Part shown: one piece after another, positions 35,149 through 44,099 of the stretch
How positions within the stretch are numbered: position 1 is the first letter of the stretch
Layout: every line of letters begins with the position of its first letter
From: CAVYEM01 sp963767635
GTDB taxonomy: Bacteria; Vulcanimicrobiota; Vulcanimicrobiia; Vulcanimicrobiales; Vulcanimicrobiaceae
Direction: 5' to 3'
NCBI GenBank assembly: GCA_963767635.1
Contig: CAVYEM010000001.1
Coordinates: 558,001 to 622,000, forward strand
DNA: 64,000 nt
Translations under genes and position numbers: made by a program
The notes under the pieces: model-generated
Seen by the model: the letters and a program-made list of their open reading frames with translations, nothing else
What the model was told of the DNA's origin: nothing
The model's database searches: none

Positions 35149-35740
35149 CGACCTCGCAGGCCACGCGCGCCGCGTAATCGACGGCGTAGAGTGAATCGAT
35201 GCCGCCTTTGCCTTTGATCGCTCCTCCGCGCGGATATGCCCAAACGATCAGCGGCATGCCGGACTTCTCGCAATCGCGCCGCACTTCGTTACATTGCGCG
35301 ATGTCGACGTCTTGCGCCGGGCTTCCGACGTACAACGTATAACCGACCGCGTCCGCGCCCAAACGAACGGCATCCTCGACCGATGAAGTAAGCGAACTAA
35401 ACGCGTCGTCATCGCTGGGGACGCTGGTCTTGCCGTTCACTTTTAAAATCAACGGCACTTTGCCGGCGTAGTCGCGGTGATATTTTTCAGCCAGCCCGAT
35501 GTGCAGCGCAATGCCGGAGAAATTGCCCTCGACCGCGAGACGGTAGATCCAGTCGGTGTCGATCGATTCAGGGTTGGCGAAAAAGTCGACCGGCCCGTGC
35601 TCGAGCCCTTGATCGATGGGCAGGAACATCAGCGTTCCGTTTGCGGGCCCATGCTCGTACATCATGCGATGCAGCCGCACGCGTTTGCCGGTGGAAAGGT
35701 TCATCTGGTCGTACGTGGGACGGCGCACCGCTGTGAGCAT
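34976..35740 (-). CDS. fbaB: Class I fructose-bisphosphate aldolase (DhnA/FbaB type), N-terminal part
   Basis: The archaeal-type class I aldolase splits fructose-1,6-bisphosphate. This frame carries LMFLPIDQGLEHGPVDFF, GIALHIGLAEKYHRDYAGKVPLILKVNGK, DAVGYTLYVGSP and MPLIVWAYPRGGAIKGKGG, and is correct to EVGADII. One extra base at ~35131-35134 breaks it. The remaining codons down to 34976 are out of frame. The start is ATG 35740. Confidence 0.88.
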   Translation of the reverse strand: MLTAVRRPTYDQMNLSTGKRVRLHRMMYEHGPANGTLMFLPIDQGLEHGPVDFFANPESIDTDWIYRLAVEGNFSGIALHIGLAEKYHRDYAGKVPLILKVNGKTSVPSDDDAFSSLTSSVEDAVRLGADAVGYTLYVGSPAQDVDIAQCNEVRRDCEKSGMPLIVWAYPRGGAIKGKGGIDSLYAVDYAARVACEVGADIIRAECAQVGREHGGQDAETIQHAGAVGAGWVEQSRQIRRTLAGARVGRQQNQR

Positions 35741-35769
35741 GTGGTTGGTTCTCCTCGTTCATTGTTTAC

Positions 35770-35945
35770 AATGACCCTTCGACAGGCTCAGGGTGACAAC
35801 CCCGAAGCCTGCGCGCAGCCTAGGGTGACAACCCCGAAGCGTGCGCAGGCTGTCGAACCATGGGTGTTGTTACCCTTCGACAGGCTCAGGGTGACAATGC
35901 GGCTCAGGGTGACAATGCGGCTCAGGGTGACAATCCCGAAGGGCT
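35770..35945. repeat. Second array of TTCGACAGGCTC hairpin repeats
   Basis: Full copies have arms CCCT 35775-35778 / AGGG 35790-35793 and CCCT 35873-35876 / AGGG 35888-35891. Three further GCTCAGGGTGACAA half-copies follow in tandem with a 17-bp period (35896-35934), and one inverted partial copy lies at ~35845-35860. The array lies between the divergent aldolase and dehydrogenase genes. Confidence 0.85.
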
Positions 35946-35995
35946 CCTGCCTTTACAAAACAGGCTCGTGGCGGCAATTCGCGTAATGCCCGGGC

Positions 35996-36880
35996 GTGGG
36001 CAGCGCGGCCATCGGGTTCATCGGGATTGGTGCCATGGGCGAGCCCATGGCCATGGCGCTCGCGCGGGCCGGCTTTGCGGTAACCGTGTGCGCCCACCGT
36101 AATCGCGAGCGGCTCAACCGCGTCATCGGTGCCGGAGTCCGGGAAGCGGCGGATCCGTCGGGCGTGGCGGCTTCCGCTGATTTTCTCATAACGTGCGTTC
36201 CCGACGCTCCGCAGGTGGAGGACGCGCTGTTCGGGCCGCGGGGCGCGGCAAACGGTGCTCGGCCGGGAACGACGTTCATCGACATGTCGACCATCTCGCC
36301 CATGGCAACGCGCGGGTTCGCGCAGCGGCTGCAGGCGGCCGGCTTGCGTTTCGTCGATGCGCCCGTGAGCGGCGGACCGGCGCGTGCGGCAGCAGGCACC
36401 CTGACGATCATGGCCGGCGCGGCGGACGAAGATTTCGCGCGGGTCGAGCCGGTGCTCAGAGCGATGGGAACGCCCTACCATGTCGGCACGGTCGGATTGG
36501 GCGAGACGGTGAAGCTGGTCAATCAGCTGATCATTGCCAGCGTGATGATCGCCGACACCGAGGCGCTCACGTTTGCACGCAAGGCCGGAGCCGATCTCGA
36601 CGCGGTTCGCCGCGTACTCGCAGGCGCGACCGCATCGAACTATTTGCTGGAGCAATGGTTGCCCAAAACGTGGTTTGCAGGTACGTTTGAGGGAGGCTTT
36701 GCCTTGGATCTGCTCCGCAAAGACCTTGGAGCAGCCTTGGACGCGGCCCGGGCAATGAAGATGCCTATGCCGGCATCGGCGTTGGCATATCAACTCTATA
36801 CCTTGAGGTCGGCAGAAGGCGATGGCGGACTGGACTACAGCGCCGTTGCAAAACTTTATGAGCACGTCGCCGGAGATTAG
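35996..36880 (+). CDS. 3-hydroxyisobutyrate dehydrogenase family (beta-hydroxyacid dehydrogenase)
   Basis: A 294-residue NAD(P)-dependent enzyme: GFIGIGAMGEPMAMALARAG at the N-terminus (nucleotide binding), the substrate motif DAPVSGGPARAAAGTLTIM and the catalytic Lys in GLGETVKLVNQLI, then a helical C-terminal domain. Relatives act on 3-hydroxyisobutyrate, tartronate semialdehyde or short keto acids. The exact substrate is unclear. The start is GTG 35996, as no in-frame ATG fits. Its end overlaps the phoB start. Confidence 0.9.
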   Translation: MGSAAIGFIGIGAMGEPMAMALARAGFAVTVCAHRNRERLNRVIGAGVREAADPSGVAASADFLITCVPDAPQVEDALFGPRGAANGARPGTTFIDMSTISPMATRGFAQRLQAAGLRFVDAPVSGGPARAAAGTLTIMAGAADEDFARVEPVLRAMGTPYHVGTVGLGETVKLVNQLIIASVMIADTEALTFARKAGADLDAVRRVLAGATASNYLLEQWLPKTWFAGTFEGGFALDLLRKDLGAALDAARAMKMPMPASALAYQLYTLRSAEGDGGLDYSAVAKLYEHVAGD

Positions 36881-37598
36881 CAAGCGCGGCACGTTCAACA
36901 AGCACCCGGACTTCAACAAGAAGATTCTGGTGGTTGACGACGAGGCGGCCATTTTGCAAACGCTGCGCTACAATTTAGAGCGCAGCGGATACGCGGTGGT
37001 CACTGCAAGTGATGGGCGCAGTGCCGTAGCGATGGCCGCACACGAGCAACCCGACTTGATCGTCTTGGACATCATGCTGCCCGTGCTCGATGGAATCGAA
37101 GCGTGCAAAGAGATTCGCAAGAGCAGTTCCGTGCCCATCATCATGTTGACGGCGAAAGATCAGGAGATCGACAAGGTCCTGGCGCTGGAGCTTGGAGCGG
37201 ACGATTACGTCACCAAGCCGTTTGCGCTGCACGAATTTTTGGCGCGTGTGAAGGCGCGCTTGCGACGTCCGCTGCCTATTCCATCGCAGGACCACGATAG
37301 CGCCATCGCGATCGGTGGAATCGTCCTGGACTCCTCGCGACAGCATTTAACCGTCCGAAGCAAGGACGTTGCGCTTGCGCCGAAAGAATTTGCGTTGCTG
37401 CGCGTGCTCATGGAGAACGCGGGCCGCGTCGTCACGCGTCAGACGCTGCTCGACAAAGTGTGGGGATATGATTTCGAAGGCGAGCAGCAAACGGTTAGCG
37501 TGCACGTCCGTTGGCTGCGAGAGAAGATCGAAGAGGACTCGCGAAATCCGCGGCACATCATCACCGTGCGCAGCCGCGGATACATGTTCCGAGAGTAG
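36858..37598 (+). CDS. phoB: Phosphate-type response regulator (PhoB/OmpR family)
   Basis: The receiver domain has the acidic pair DDE (27-29), the phosphorylated Asp71 (IVLDIMLP), Thr98 and Lys120 (YVTKPF). The C-terminal winged helix includes LAPKEFALLRVLMENAGRVVTRQTLLDKVWG and VHVRWLREKIEEDSRNPRHIITVRSRGYMF. The start is ATG 36858; an in-frame ATG 36822 is also inside the previous gene. It is followed by a PhoR-like kinase and pstCAB, so a phosphate-starvation role is well supported by context. Confidence 0.92.
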   Translation: MSTSPEISKRGTFNKHPDFNKKILVVDDEAAILQTLRYNLERSGYAVVTASDGRSAVAMAAHEQPDLIVLDIMLPVLDGIEACKEIRKSSSVPIIMLTAKDQEIDKVLALELGADDYVTKPFALHEFLARVKARLRRPLPIPSQDHDSAIAIGGIVLDSSRQHLTVRSKDVALAPKEFALLRVLMENAGRVVTRQTLLDKVWGYDFEGEQQTVSVHVRWLREKIEEDSRNPRHIITVRSRGYMFRE

Positions 37599-37619
37599 CC
37601 TGCCTGGCGTTCTGCGAGC

Positions 37620-38813
37620 ATGACGGGCGGCCTGGAAGTTCTCGCGCTGGCCACATTCGCCGTCGGCCTAGCCGGAGGATTCGCGCTGCGCCGCCACCGC
37701 AACGGTTCCACCAGTGCAAGCCAGGAGCACGCGCAGCCGGAAACCGCGCATCCGTCGGACGACCGTTTCGATGCGCTGGTGCGCGCGCTTCCGCTCGGCG
37801 TCGTCATGCTCGACCGCAGACTGCGCGTGCGTTTTGCCAACAGAGCAGCCGCAGCGATCTTCGGCTTCGAACGCTCGCGCGTGCGTGGATCGCATCTCAT
37901 CGCCGCCATTCCTTCGATCGAGCTGGAACGGCGCGCGCAAGGTGTGCTCGCCGGCGAGCGCACTGCGGCGCCGCTGATCGTCAGCGGAAAAAGCGTCAAT
38001 CGCTCCTACTCCGTGTCCGTCTATCCCTTGCCGGCTCAGTCCGACGGCGATGCCGAGGAGCCGCGGCGTGAAACGGACGGCGTGCTGATCATTGCGGAGG
38101 ACCAAACGGAGCTGCTGACGCTGGAACGCGCGCGTCAGGAGTTTTTGACCAACGTTTCGCACGAACTGCGCACGCCGCTTTCTTCGATTAAACTGATGCT
38201 CGAAACCGTTGCAGAAGCGGGCGACGGGGAATCGCTGCGCATGTTCCTGCCGCAGGCGCTGGGTCAAGTCGATCGACTGGCTACGTTGGTGGAACGTCTG
38301 CTGGAACAAGCGCGCGCCGAGTCGGGACAAATGGTGCTGCAGATCGCAGAGATCGATCTGCAAGAAGTGGCGCGGCCGATCGTTGCATCGTTTCAGCCGC
38401 AGGCGGCTTCGAGCGGCATAAATCTGGAACTGCGCGTGTTGCGGCCGGTAATCATCGAAGCGGATGAACATCGGCTTGCGCAGATTTTCGTGAACTTGAT
38501 CGACAACGCGCTTCGTTATACGGCCCGGGGCTCCATCACGGTTGCGCTCGACGTCGAGGACGGCTACGCCGCCATTCGAGTAAGCGATACCGGCATCGGC
38601 ATTCCGTATCGCGACCTGCCGTACGTCTTTGAACGGTTTTACGTGGTCGATCGATCGCGCACGCGCGAATCCCAGCGCGCGGGGGGCGCAGGCTTGGGAC
38701 TCTCGATCGTCAAGCAAATCGCTCAGGCTCACGGCGGATCCGTCGACGTGCAATCCGCCTTAGGTTCCGGCACGACGATCTCCGTACGCATCCCGGTTGT
38801 GGCGGTTCCTTAA
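37620..38813 (+). CDS. phoR: PhoR-like sensor histidine kinase
   Basis: One N-terminal hydrophobic segment (LEVLALATFAVGLAGGFAL), a PAS domain (~50-165; GVVMLDRRLRVRFANRAA), the phosphorylated His181 in FLTNVSHELRTPLSSIK, and an HATPase domain with NLIDNALRYT (N box), VSDTGIGIP (G1) and GGAGLGLSIVKQI (G2). There is no periplasmic sensor loop, as in other PhoR proteins that sense phosphate through the Pst/PhoU system. 397 residues, 21 nt after phoB. Confidence 0.92.
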   Translation: MTGGLEVLALATFAVGLAGGFALRRHRNGSTSASQEHAQPETAHPSDDRFDALVRALPLGVVMLDRRLRVRFANRAAAAIFGFERSRVRGSHLIAAIPSIELERRAQGVLAGERTAAPLIVSGKSVNRSYSVSVYPLPAQSDGDAEEPRRETDGVLIIAEDQTELLTLERARQEFLTNVSHELRTPLSSIKLMLETVAEAGDGESLRMFLPQALGQVDRLATLVERLLEQARAESGQMVLQIAEIDLQEVARPIVASFQPQAASSGINLELRVLRPVIIEADEHRLAQIFVNLIDNALRYTARGSITVALDVEDGYAAIRVSDTGIGIPYRDLPYVFERFYVVDRSRTRESQRAGGAGLGLSIVKQIAQAHGGSVDVQSALGSGTTISVRIPVVAVP

Positions 38814-38846
38814 TCTGCCTTAATATCGACTTAAGGAAGGCTTAGG
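38808..38846 (+). promoter_or_regulatory. Pho-box-like direct repeats upstream of pstC
   Basis: Four CTTAA/CTTAG units begin at 38809, 38819, 38830 and 38841, so spacing is 10, 11 and 11 bp. One-turn-spaced direct repeats are how PhoB dimers bind in known Pho boxes (cyanobacterial boxes use CTTAACC-like units). The array lies ~30 bp before pstC and overlaps the phoR stop. Confidence 0.65.
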
Positions 38847-38872
38847 TCGAGACTGCGTACGATGATGACGCC

Positions 38873-39760
38873 TTGATCGCCACGCGCCGTCCAACGCTAG
38901 CGCGCACGCAAGAACGTGTTGCTGCGGGCGTATTTTTCTCGGCGAGCATGTTCGTGATCGTGGCGATGGGCGCGCTCATCGTCTACCTGGCGTACATGGG
39001 TTTGAAAACGTTCTTCGTAGATCGCGTCGACCCGCTGCATTTTCTGTTCTCATCCGATTGGACGTCGGACCCGAACCGCCCCGGCGCGCTGGTATTCATC
39101 GTCGGGTCGCTCTCCATCACGCTGTTTGCAATCTGCGTGGGCGGCCCGTTCGGTGTGGCCGTTGGCATCTTTCTCTCGCAACTTGCGCCCAAGCGTTTGG
39201 CGCTGTTCATGAAGCCCGCAATCGAGATTCTCGTCGGCATCCCGTCGGTCGTGTACGGATGGCTGGGACTCACGTTGCTCGTGCCGCTCATCCGCGAGCA
39301 TGCCGGCAGCCCGACCGGTTTCGGGTTGCTTACGGCCGGGATCGTGCTAGCGATTATGATTCTACCAACCGTTATCGCGCTGTCCGAGGATGCGTTGCGT
39401 GCCGTGCACATGGCGATGAAAGAAGGCTCGATGGCGTTGGGGGCTACGCGCTGGCAAACGATTTGGCATGTGCTCCTCCCGTCGGCGCGCAGCGGCCTCG
39501 CGGTCGCGATAATCTTGGGCATCGCCCGCGCCATCGGCGAAGCGCTGGCCGTGCAAATGGTGATCGGCAATAGCGCGGTGCTTCCCAAAGGCATTCTTTC
39601 ACCGACTGCCGCCCTCACCACGGAAATCGTGACTGACATGGGCAGTGCGCAAGAAGGGACGGTGCTGTATCACGCGCTGTTCTCGCTGGCGTTTTTGCTG
39701 CTGCTCATTGCAATGGGACTGATTTTAGCCGTGCGCTTCGCGCTGCGGCAGCGCGTCTGA
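38873..39760 (+). CDS. pstC: Phosphate ABC transporter permease PstC
   Basis: A 295-residue inner-membrane permease with six hydrophobic segments and the coupling loop MALGATRWQTIWHVLLPSARSG (EAA motif), plus IPSVVYGWLGL typical of PstC. The start is TTG 38873. An ATG at 38862 is one base out of frame (MMTP then stop), so either TTG is used or one base is missing there. The stop overlaps the pstA ATG (TGATG). Confidence 0.92.
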   Translation: MIATRRPTLARTQERVAAGVFFSASMFVIVAMGALIVYLAYMGLKTFFVDRVDPLHFLFSSDWTSDPNRPGALVFIVGSLSITLFAICVGGPFGVAVGIFLSQLAPKRLALFMKPAIEILVGIPSVVYGWLGLTLLVPLIREHAGSPTGFGLLTAGIVLAIMILPTVIALSEDALRAVHMAMKEGSMALGATRWQTIWHVLLPSARSGLAVAIILGIARAIGEALAVQMVIGNSAVLPKGILSPTAALTTEIVTDMGSAQEGTVLYHALFSLAFLLLLIAMGLILAVRFALRQRV

Positions 39761-40677
39761 TGGCCGCGATGACGACGGCTACGCAAGAACGCAGGGTGGG
39801 TGGGGATACTGCTGCGCAGCGACGCGCAGTCGACGCCTTCATGACCGGTGTCCTATGGGCGGCCGCGCTCTCGATTATCGTGCTGCTCGCTTTTTTTATC
39901 GGATACATTACCTATCTGGGCGTGCCCGCGATCTCGTGGCATTTCCTGACTTCGCCGCCAAGCGAAGTCGAGGCGGGCGGCGGCATTGGCCCCGAGATTT
40001 TCAATTCCTTTTACATCCTGATTTTGACGCTGATCTTCACTACGCCGATTGCGACCGCAGGCGGCATCTATCTGCAGGAATACGCGCGCCCCGGCTTGTT
40101 CACGAGTGCCGTGCAATTTTGCGCCGAATCGCTCTCGACCATTCCGTCGATCGTCATGGGATTGTTCGGACTACTCATCTTCGTGACGTACCTGCATTGG
40201 CAGTTCACCGCCATCGGCGGAGCGCTTACCCTCACGCTTTTGAACCTGCCAGCTCTGATGCGTGTAACGCAAGAAGCGCTGCAAAGCGTGCCCGGCGCGT
40301 TTCGTGAAGGTTCGATGGCGCTGGGAGCGACGAAGTGGCAGACCATCGGGCGCGTCGTGCTGCCGGCGGCGATAGCGCCCCTTACGACGGGCATCGTGCT
40401 CATCGCCGGCCGTATTTTCGGAGAAACGGCTGCGCTGATCTTCACCGCCGGTTTGAGCGTGAGCGCCGGGCGTTCCGCCTATGATTTCGGCTTGTTTCAT
40501 CAGGCCGAAACGCTATCCGTGCATTTGTGGTACACCCATTCGGAGGGCTTGATTCCCGACGCGGCACGAGTTGGCAACGGCTCGGCGCTGGTGCTGCTGA
40601 TCATGGTGCTGCTGTTCAACCTGTCTGCGCGGCTGTTCGGGCACGTGCTGAGCACGCGGCTTGCGGGTAAACGATGA
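39760..40677 (+). CDS. pstA: Phosphate ABC transporter permease PstA
   Basis: 305 residues with six membrane segments. It has TPIATAGGIYLQEYA and STIPSIVMGLFGL, characteristic of PstA, and the ABC coupling motif MALGATKWQTIGRVVLPAA. It pairs with PstC to form the channel. The stop overlaps the pstB ATG (ATGA). Confidence 0.93.
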   Translation: MAAMTTATQERRVGGDTAAQRRAVDAFMTGVLWAAALSIIVLLAFFIGYITYLGVPAISWHFLTSPPSEVEAGGGIGPEIFNSFYILILTLIFTTPIATAGGIYLQEYARPGLFTSAVQFCAESLSTIPSIVMGLFGLLIFVTYLHWQFTAIGGALTLTLLNLPALMRVTQEALQSVPGAFREGSMALGATKWQTIGRVVLPAAIAPLTTGIVLIAGRIFGETAALIFTAGLSVSAGRSAYDFGLFHQAETLSVHLWYTHSEGLIPDAARVGNGSALVLLIMVLLFNLSARLFGHVLSTRLAGKR

Positions 40678-41439
40678 ACGGCTCGGAAACGAAGTCTACG
40701 CGTTGAGGATCTGAGCGTCTGGTACGGCGGCTTTCAGGCAATCAAAAACGCCTCGCTGCGCATACGCGAAAATAGAGTAACGGCGCTGATCGGACCATCA
40801 GGCTGCGGCAAATCGACGTTCGTGCGCGCTCTCAACCGCATGCACGATCTTGCTCCGGACGTGCGCGTCGCCGGCAAAGTAACGCTCGACGGCGAAGACA
40901 TTTACGCCAAAGACGTCGATCCCGTGACGATCCGGCACCGCATCGGCATGGTGTTTCAGCGCGCGAATCCATTTCCCAAGTCCATTTTCGAGAACGTGGT
41001 GTACGGCCCGAAGATCCACGGCGTGCGCGGACGTAGACAGCTGGCCGAAATCGCGGAGCGCAGCCTTCGGCGGGCCGCGTTGTGGGATGAAGTCAAAGAC
41101 CGGCTGGAACGCTCCGCGCTGGATCTTTCCGGGGGACAGCAACAGCGTTTGTGCATCGCGCGCGTGCTCGCCGTGGAGCCTGAAGTGATTTTGATGGATG
41201 AGCCCGCGTCGGCTTTGGACCCTATCGCGACCAGCAAGATCGAAGACCTGATCGGCGACCTCAAAAAAGAATTCACCGTCGTCATCGTCACACACTCGAT
41301 GCAGCAGGCCGCGCGGATCGCCGACTATACGGCCTTCTTCCTCATGGGCGAACTCATCGAAGTCGGAAATACGCGTGACATTTTTTTCAAGCCGCGAGAC
41401 AAACGGACCGAGGATTACATAACGGGGCGATACGGGTAG
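40674..41439 (+). CDS. pstB: Phosphate ABC transporter ATPase PstB (frame broken at ~40703)
   Basis: From ATG 40674 the frame reads MNGSETKSTR and then hits TGA at 40704-40706. The next frame continues RVEDLSVWYGGFQAIKNASL, the expected PstB N-terminus, so one base has been lost in ACGCG(N)GTTGAG at 40700-40704. The rest is intact: Walker A GPSGCGKST, Q-loop MVFQRANPFPKSIFENV, signature LSGGQQQRLCIARVLA, Walker B VILMDEPASALDP and the H-loop VTHSMQQAARIAD. About 255 residues. No phoU or pstS follows. Confidence 0.92.
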
Positions 41440-41490
41440 GCACCGCGGGCGCTGGAAGGCTTCTTACCGGCTGCTCCGTACAATGCCCCC

Positions 41491-43050
41491 ATGCGAAACC
41501 ATCTAATCCGCGTAGGCGTTTCGGGCGCCGCCTTCGCGTTATGCGTGGGCGCCAATGCTTCGGCACAAACCAGCGCACAGCCGGTAAGGGTGGCGCAGAG
41601 CACTCCGGCGCCCCAGGCGACGCCGACGCCGAACGCGTTTACCTATAGCGGATACGTGCGGTCGTATTATTTTACCCGTCAAAACGCGTCGAGCTTCACT
41701 AAAACCAATGCGTCGTTCAATCAGGCATCGCTGAACACGGGCGTGAGCCTGCACGGCGCGTACAACTTTGGCGGCAACTGGAGCGTCGGCGGCTCATACC
41801 TGTACGCCGATCCGTTCAACGGCTGCTCGAATCCGGGCGACCATGTCGATGCTTCGAGTCCGTGTTTTCGTTCGCGGAAGTTCACCGGTCCAGCCGGCGG
41901 CACGAACCCTGACGATACGCTTCCGGGTTTCCGATTGAGCACGCTGTATGAAGCGTACCTTCAATACAAGGACCCGAAGCTGCTGGTCAAACTGGGCGAT
42001 CAGGTCATCACCACGCCCTGGGCCAACGCGTCGGATTCGCGCATCAAGCCCGAAGCGTTCCGCGGCGGCGACGCGAGCTATGCGTTCGACCGGGGTTGGA
42101 CGGCGGAATTGATGTACATGTCGCGCTTCGAAGACCGCGCTTCGTCGAACTTCACCAACACGACGCTTCTGACCGAAACGACGCTGCCTTCCACCAACTA
42201 CGGCGGCGCCGCGGCCAACATTCTGCCCTCGCCGTTCTCTGCAATCACGACGGGCGGTTTTGGATACGGCAGAATAGGATATGCCGGCGGCCCGATCGCC
42301 GCAAATCTGCACTACTACGCCTATCAAGATATCGCCGATGCTCTCTGGATCGATGCAAAGTACAGTTTGAAAGGTCCGATCAAACCGTTCGTCGCGTTTC
42401 AAGCCGGAGCGGAGAAAAATGCGGGAAGCGCGGTCATCGGCAAGATCGACAGTCGCGTATTCGGCGTGCAGGGTGGGGTATCGCCCTGGAACAACGTGGA
42501 TCTCACCGTTTCCTACGATTACATCCCGCAGCGCACCGATACGGTAACGCTGCCCGCCGGTACGGTGTGCGGCACGAACAATCAAATCTCCGGAAGGCTC
42601 GCGTACTTTTTGCCTGCGGGCGGGACCACGAACTGCTTCAACAACGCCGACGGCACGACGAACGTCTATTACGGAGGATGGGCTTCGCCGTACACCGATT
42701 CGTACGCGACCGATCCGCTCTTCACGACCAGCATCAGCCAGGGCATGGCCGACCGTCGCAGCTCGGGGTCCAGCGTAAGAGTTGCCGGGACGTTCTATAT
42801 GTTTTCGAAGCGCATTAAAGTCATTGCAGGCCGCGCCTGGTATGCGTACGGCAACGGTACTTCCGGCGTTTCACCGACGCAAGAAACCAACGTCGACGCT
42901 ACGTACTACTTCAGCAAGCTCGGCAAGGGCGCGTACCACGGTTTCTCGCTGCGCCACCGCTACGCGGAACGCACGCAGGCGTACACGTCCGTGTTCGGCG
43001 GCTCGCCGCTCTTCAAATACAATCGCACGCAGCTGGAGTATGACTTCTAA
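41491..43050 (+). CDS. Outer-membrane porin, OprD-like
   Basis: 519 residues with a signal peptide (VSGAAFALCVGANASAQ) and a Pro/Gln-rich linker, then a beta-barrel pattern with alternating strands (FTYSGYVRSYYFTR, FRLSTLYEAYLQYKDPKLLVKLGDQ, GFSLRHRYAERTQ). It ends in a terminal aromatic (QLEYDF), the BAM sorting signal. The YLQYKDPKLLVKLGDQVITTPW region resembles the OprD/OprF-like channel family. Next to pstCAB it could be a phosphate- or anion-uptake porin, but that is inference. It indicates an outer membrane. Confidence 0.8.
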   Translation: MRNHLIRVGVSGAAFALCVGANASAQTSAQPVRVAQSTPAPQATPTPNAFTYSGYVRSYYFTRQNASSFTKTNASFNQASLNTGVSLHGAYNFGGNWSVGGSYLYADPFNGCSNPGDHVDASSPCFRSRKFTGPAGGTNPDDTLPGFRLSTLYEAYLQYKDPKLLVKLGDQVITTPWANASDSRIKPEAFRGGDASYAFDRGWTAELMYMSRFEDRASSNFTNTTLLTETTLPSTNYGGAAANILPSPFSAITTGGFGYGRIGYAGGPIAANLHYYAYQDIADALWIDAKYSLKGPIKPFVAFQAGAEKNAGSAVIGKIDSRVFGVQGGVSPWNNVDLTVSYDYIPQRTDTVTLPAGTVCGTNNQISGRLAYFLPAGGTTNCFNNADGTTNVYYGGWASPYTDSYATDPLFTTSISQGMADRRSSGSSVRVAGTFYMFSKRIKVIAGRAWYAYGNGTSGVSPTQETNVDATYYFSKLGKGAYHGFSLRHRYAERTQAYTSVFGGSPLFKYNRTQLEYDF

Positions 43051-43057
43051 CAGCGCG

Positions 43058-44092
43058 ATGCGGGCGCTTCGAAAAACCTCGCCGGAGCCGGGATTTGTTT
43101 TGCAAGAGCAGCCCGTTCCGGAAGTGGGGCCGTCCGACGTACTCATTCGCGTCGAGAAGGCCGGCGTGTGCGGCACGGACGCGCACATCTATTTTTGGGA
43201 TGCCTGGGCAAGAAGCCGCGTGCGGCCGCCGCTGACCGTCGGACATGAATTCATGGGTACCGTCGCCGGGATCGGTTCGGCGGTGCGCATGGTGGCCGTT
43301 GGAGATCGCGTTTCAGCGGAGGGACACATTGCGGACGGCACGTGTTTTTTGTGCCGCACGGGCGAAGCGCACATCTGCGAGAAGGTTCAAATCATCGGCG
43401 TGGACCGCGATGGGGCGTTTGCGGATTATATCGTCATGCCGGAATCGAACGTGTGGAAGCTGGATCCGTCCATACCGGACGAATTCGCCGCCGTCTTCGA
43501 TCCGCTTGGAAACGCCGTGCACACTGTGATGGCCGCCGGAGTCAGCGTCAAATCCGTGGTTATCACCGGCGTCGGCTCGATTGGGCTGATGGCGATTCCG
43601 GTAGCGCGCGCGGCCGGAGCCTCGGCGGTGTATGCCATCGACGTCAATCCCGCAAAGTTGGACCTGGCCCGGAAATTGGGCGCGGACGAAACGTTTGCCG
43701 CAACCGATCCCGGCGTGGTCGATACGATTCTGGAACGTACGGGAGGCGACGGCGTCGACGTGCTGCTCGAGATGTCCGGAAGCGGTCAGGCTATCGATAA
43801 CGGTCTGCGCATGGTGCGCAACGGCGGTCGCGCTGCGCTGCTGGGTATCCCGAGCGAAGACATCAATATCAATCTTGCGGAGCGGATCATCTTCAAGGGA
43901 CTCACCGTTCTGGGCATCAACGGCCGCCGAATGTTTGAAACGTGGTATGAAACGCAGGCGCTCGTGCGCAGTGGACGCGTAGACTTGCGTCCCATTATTA
44001 CGCACGTTCTGCCGTTCCAAGAATTCGATCGCGCCTTCGAACTGATGCATAGCGGCGAGGCGGCAAAAATCGTGTTGGATCTGAAAGGATAG
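43058..44092 (+). CDS. tdh: L-threonine 3-dehydrogenase (zinc-dependent MDR family)
   Basis: It oxidises threonine to 2-amino-3-ketobutyrate, the substrate of the next gene. Motifs: the catalytic zinc site with Cys38 and His43 in AGVCGTDAHIYFWDAWA, GHEFMGTV, and the Rossmann motif ITGVGSIGLMAIPVARAAGA. The structural zinc loop reads HIADGTCFLCRTGEAHIC, with Asp where the first of four Cys is usual, so the loop may bind zinc differently. The start is ATG 43058; ATG 43040 overlaps the porin stop. 344 residues, of normal length. Confidence 0.92.
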   Translation: MRALRKTSPEPGFVLQEQPVPEVGPSDVLIRVEKAGVCGTDAHIYFWDAWARSRVRPPLTVGHEFMGTVAGIGSAVRMVAVGDRVSAEGHIADGTCFLCRTGEAHICEKVQIIGVDRDGAFADYIVMPESNVWKLDPSIPDEFAAVFDPLGNAVHTVMAAGVSVKSVVITGVGSIGLMAIPVARAAGASAVYAIDVNPAKLDLARKLGADETFAATDPGVVDTILERTGGDGVDVLLEMSGSGQAIDNGLRMVRNGGRAALLGIPSEDININLAERIIFKGLTVLGINGRRMFETWYETQALVRSGRVDLRPIITHVLPFQEFDRAFELMHSGEAAKIVLDLKG

Positions 44093-44099
44093 CGAGCAT

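Noticed and set aside
35770..35945. CRISPR array in the tandem repeat region
   Set aside because: The repeat units are short, partly in opposite orientation, with no regular unique spacers and no cas genes.
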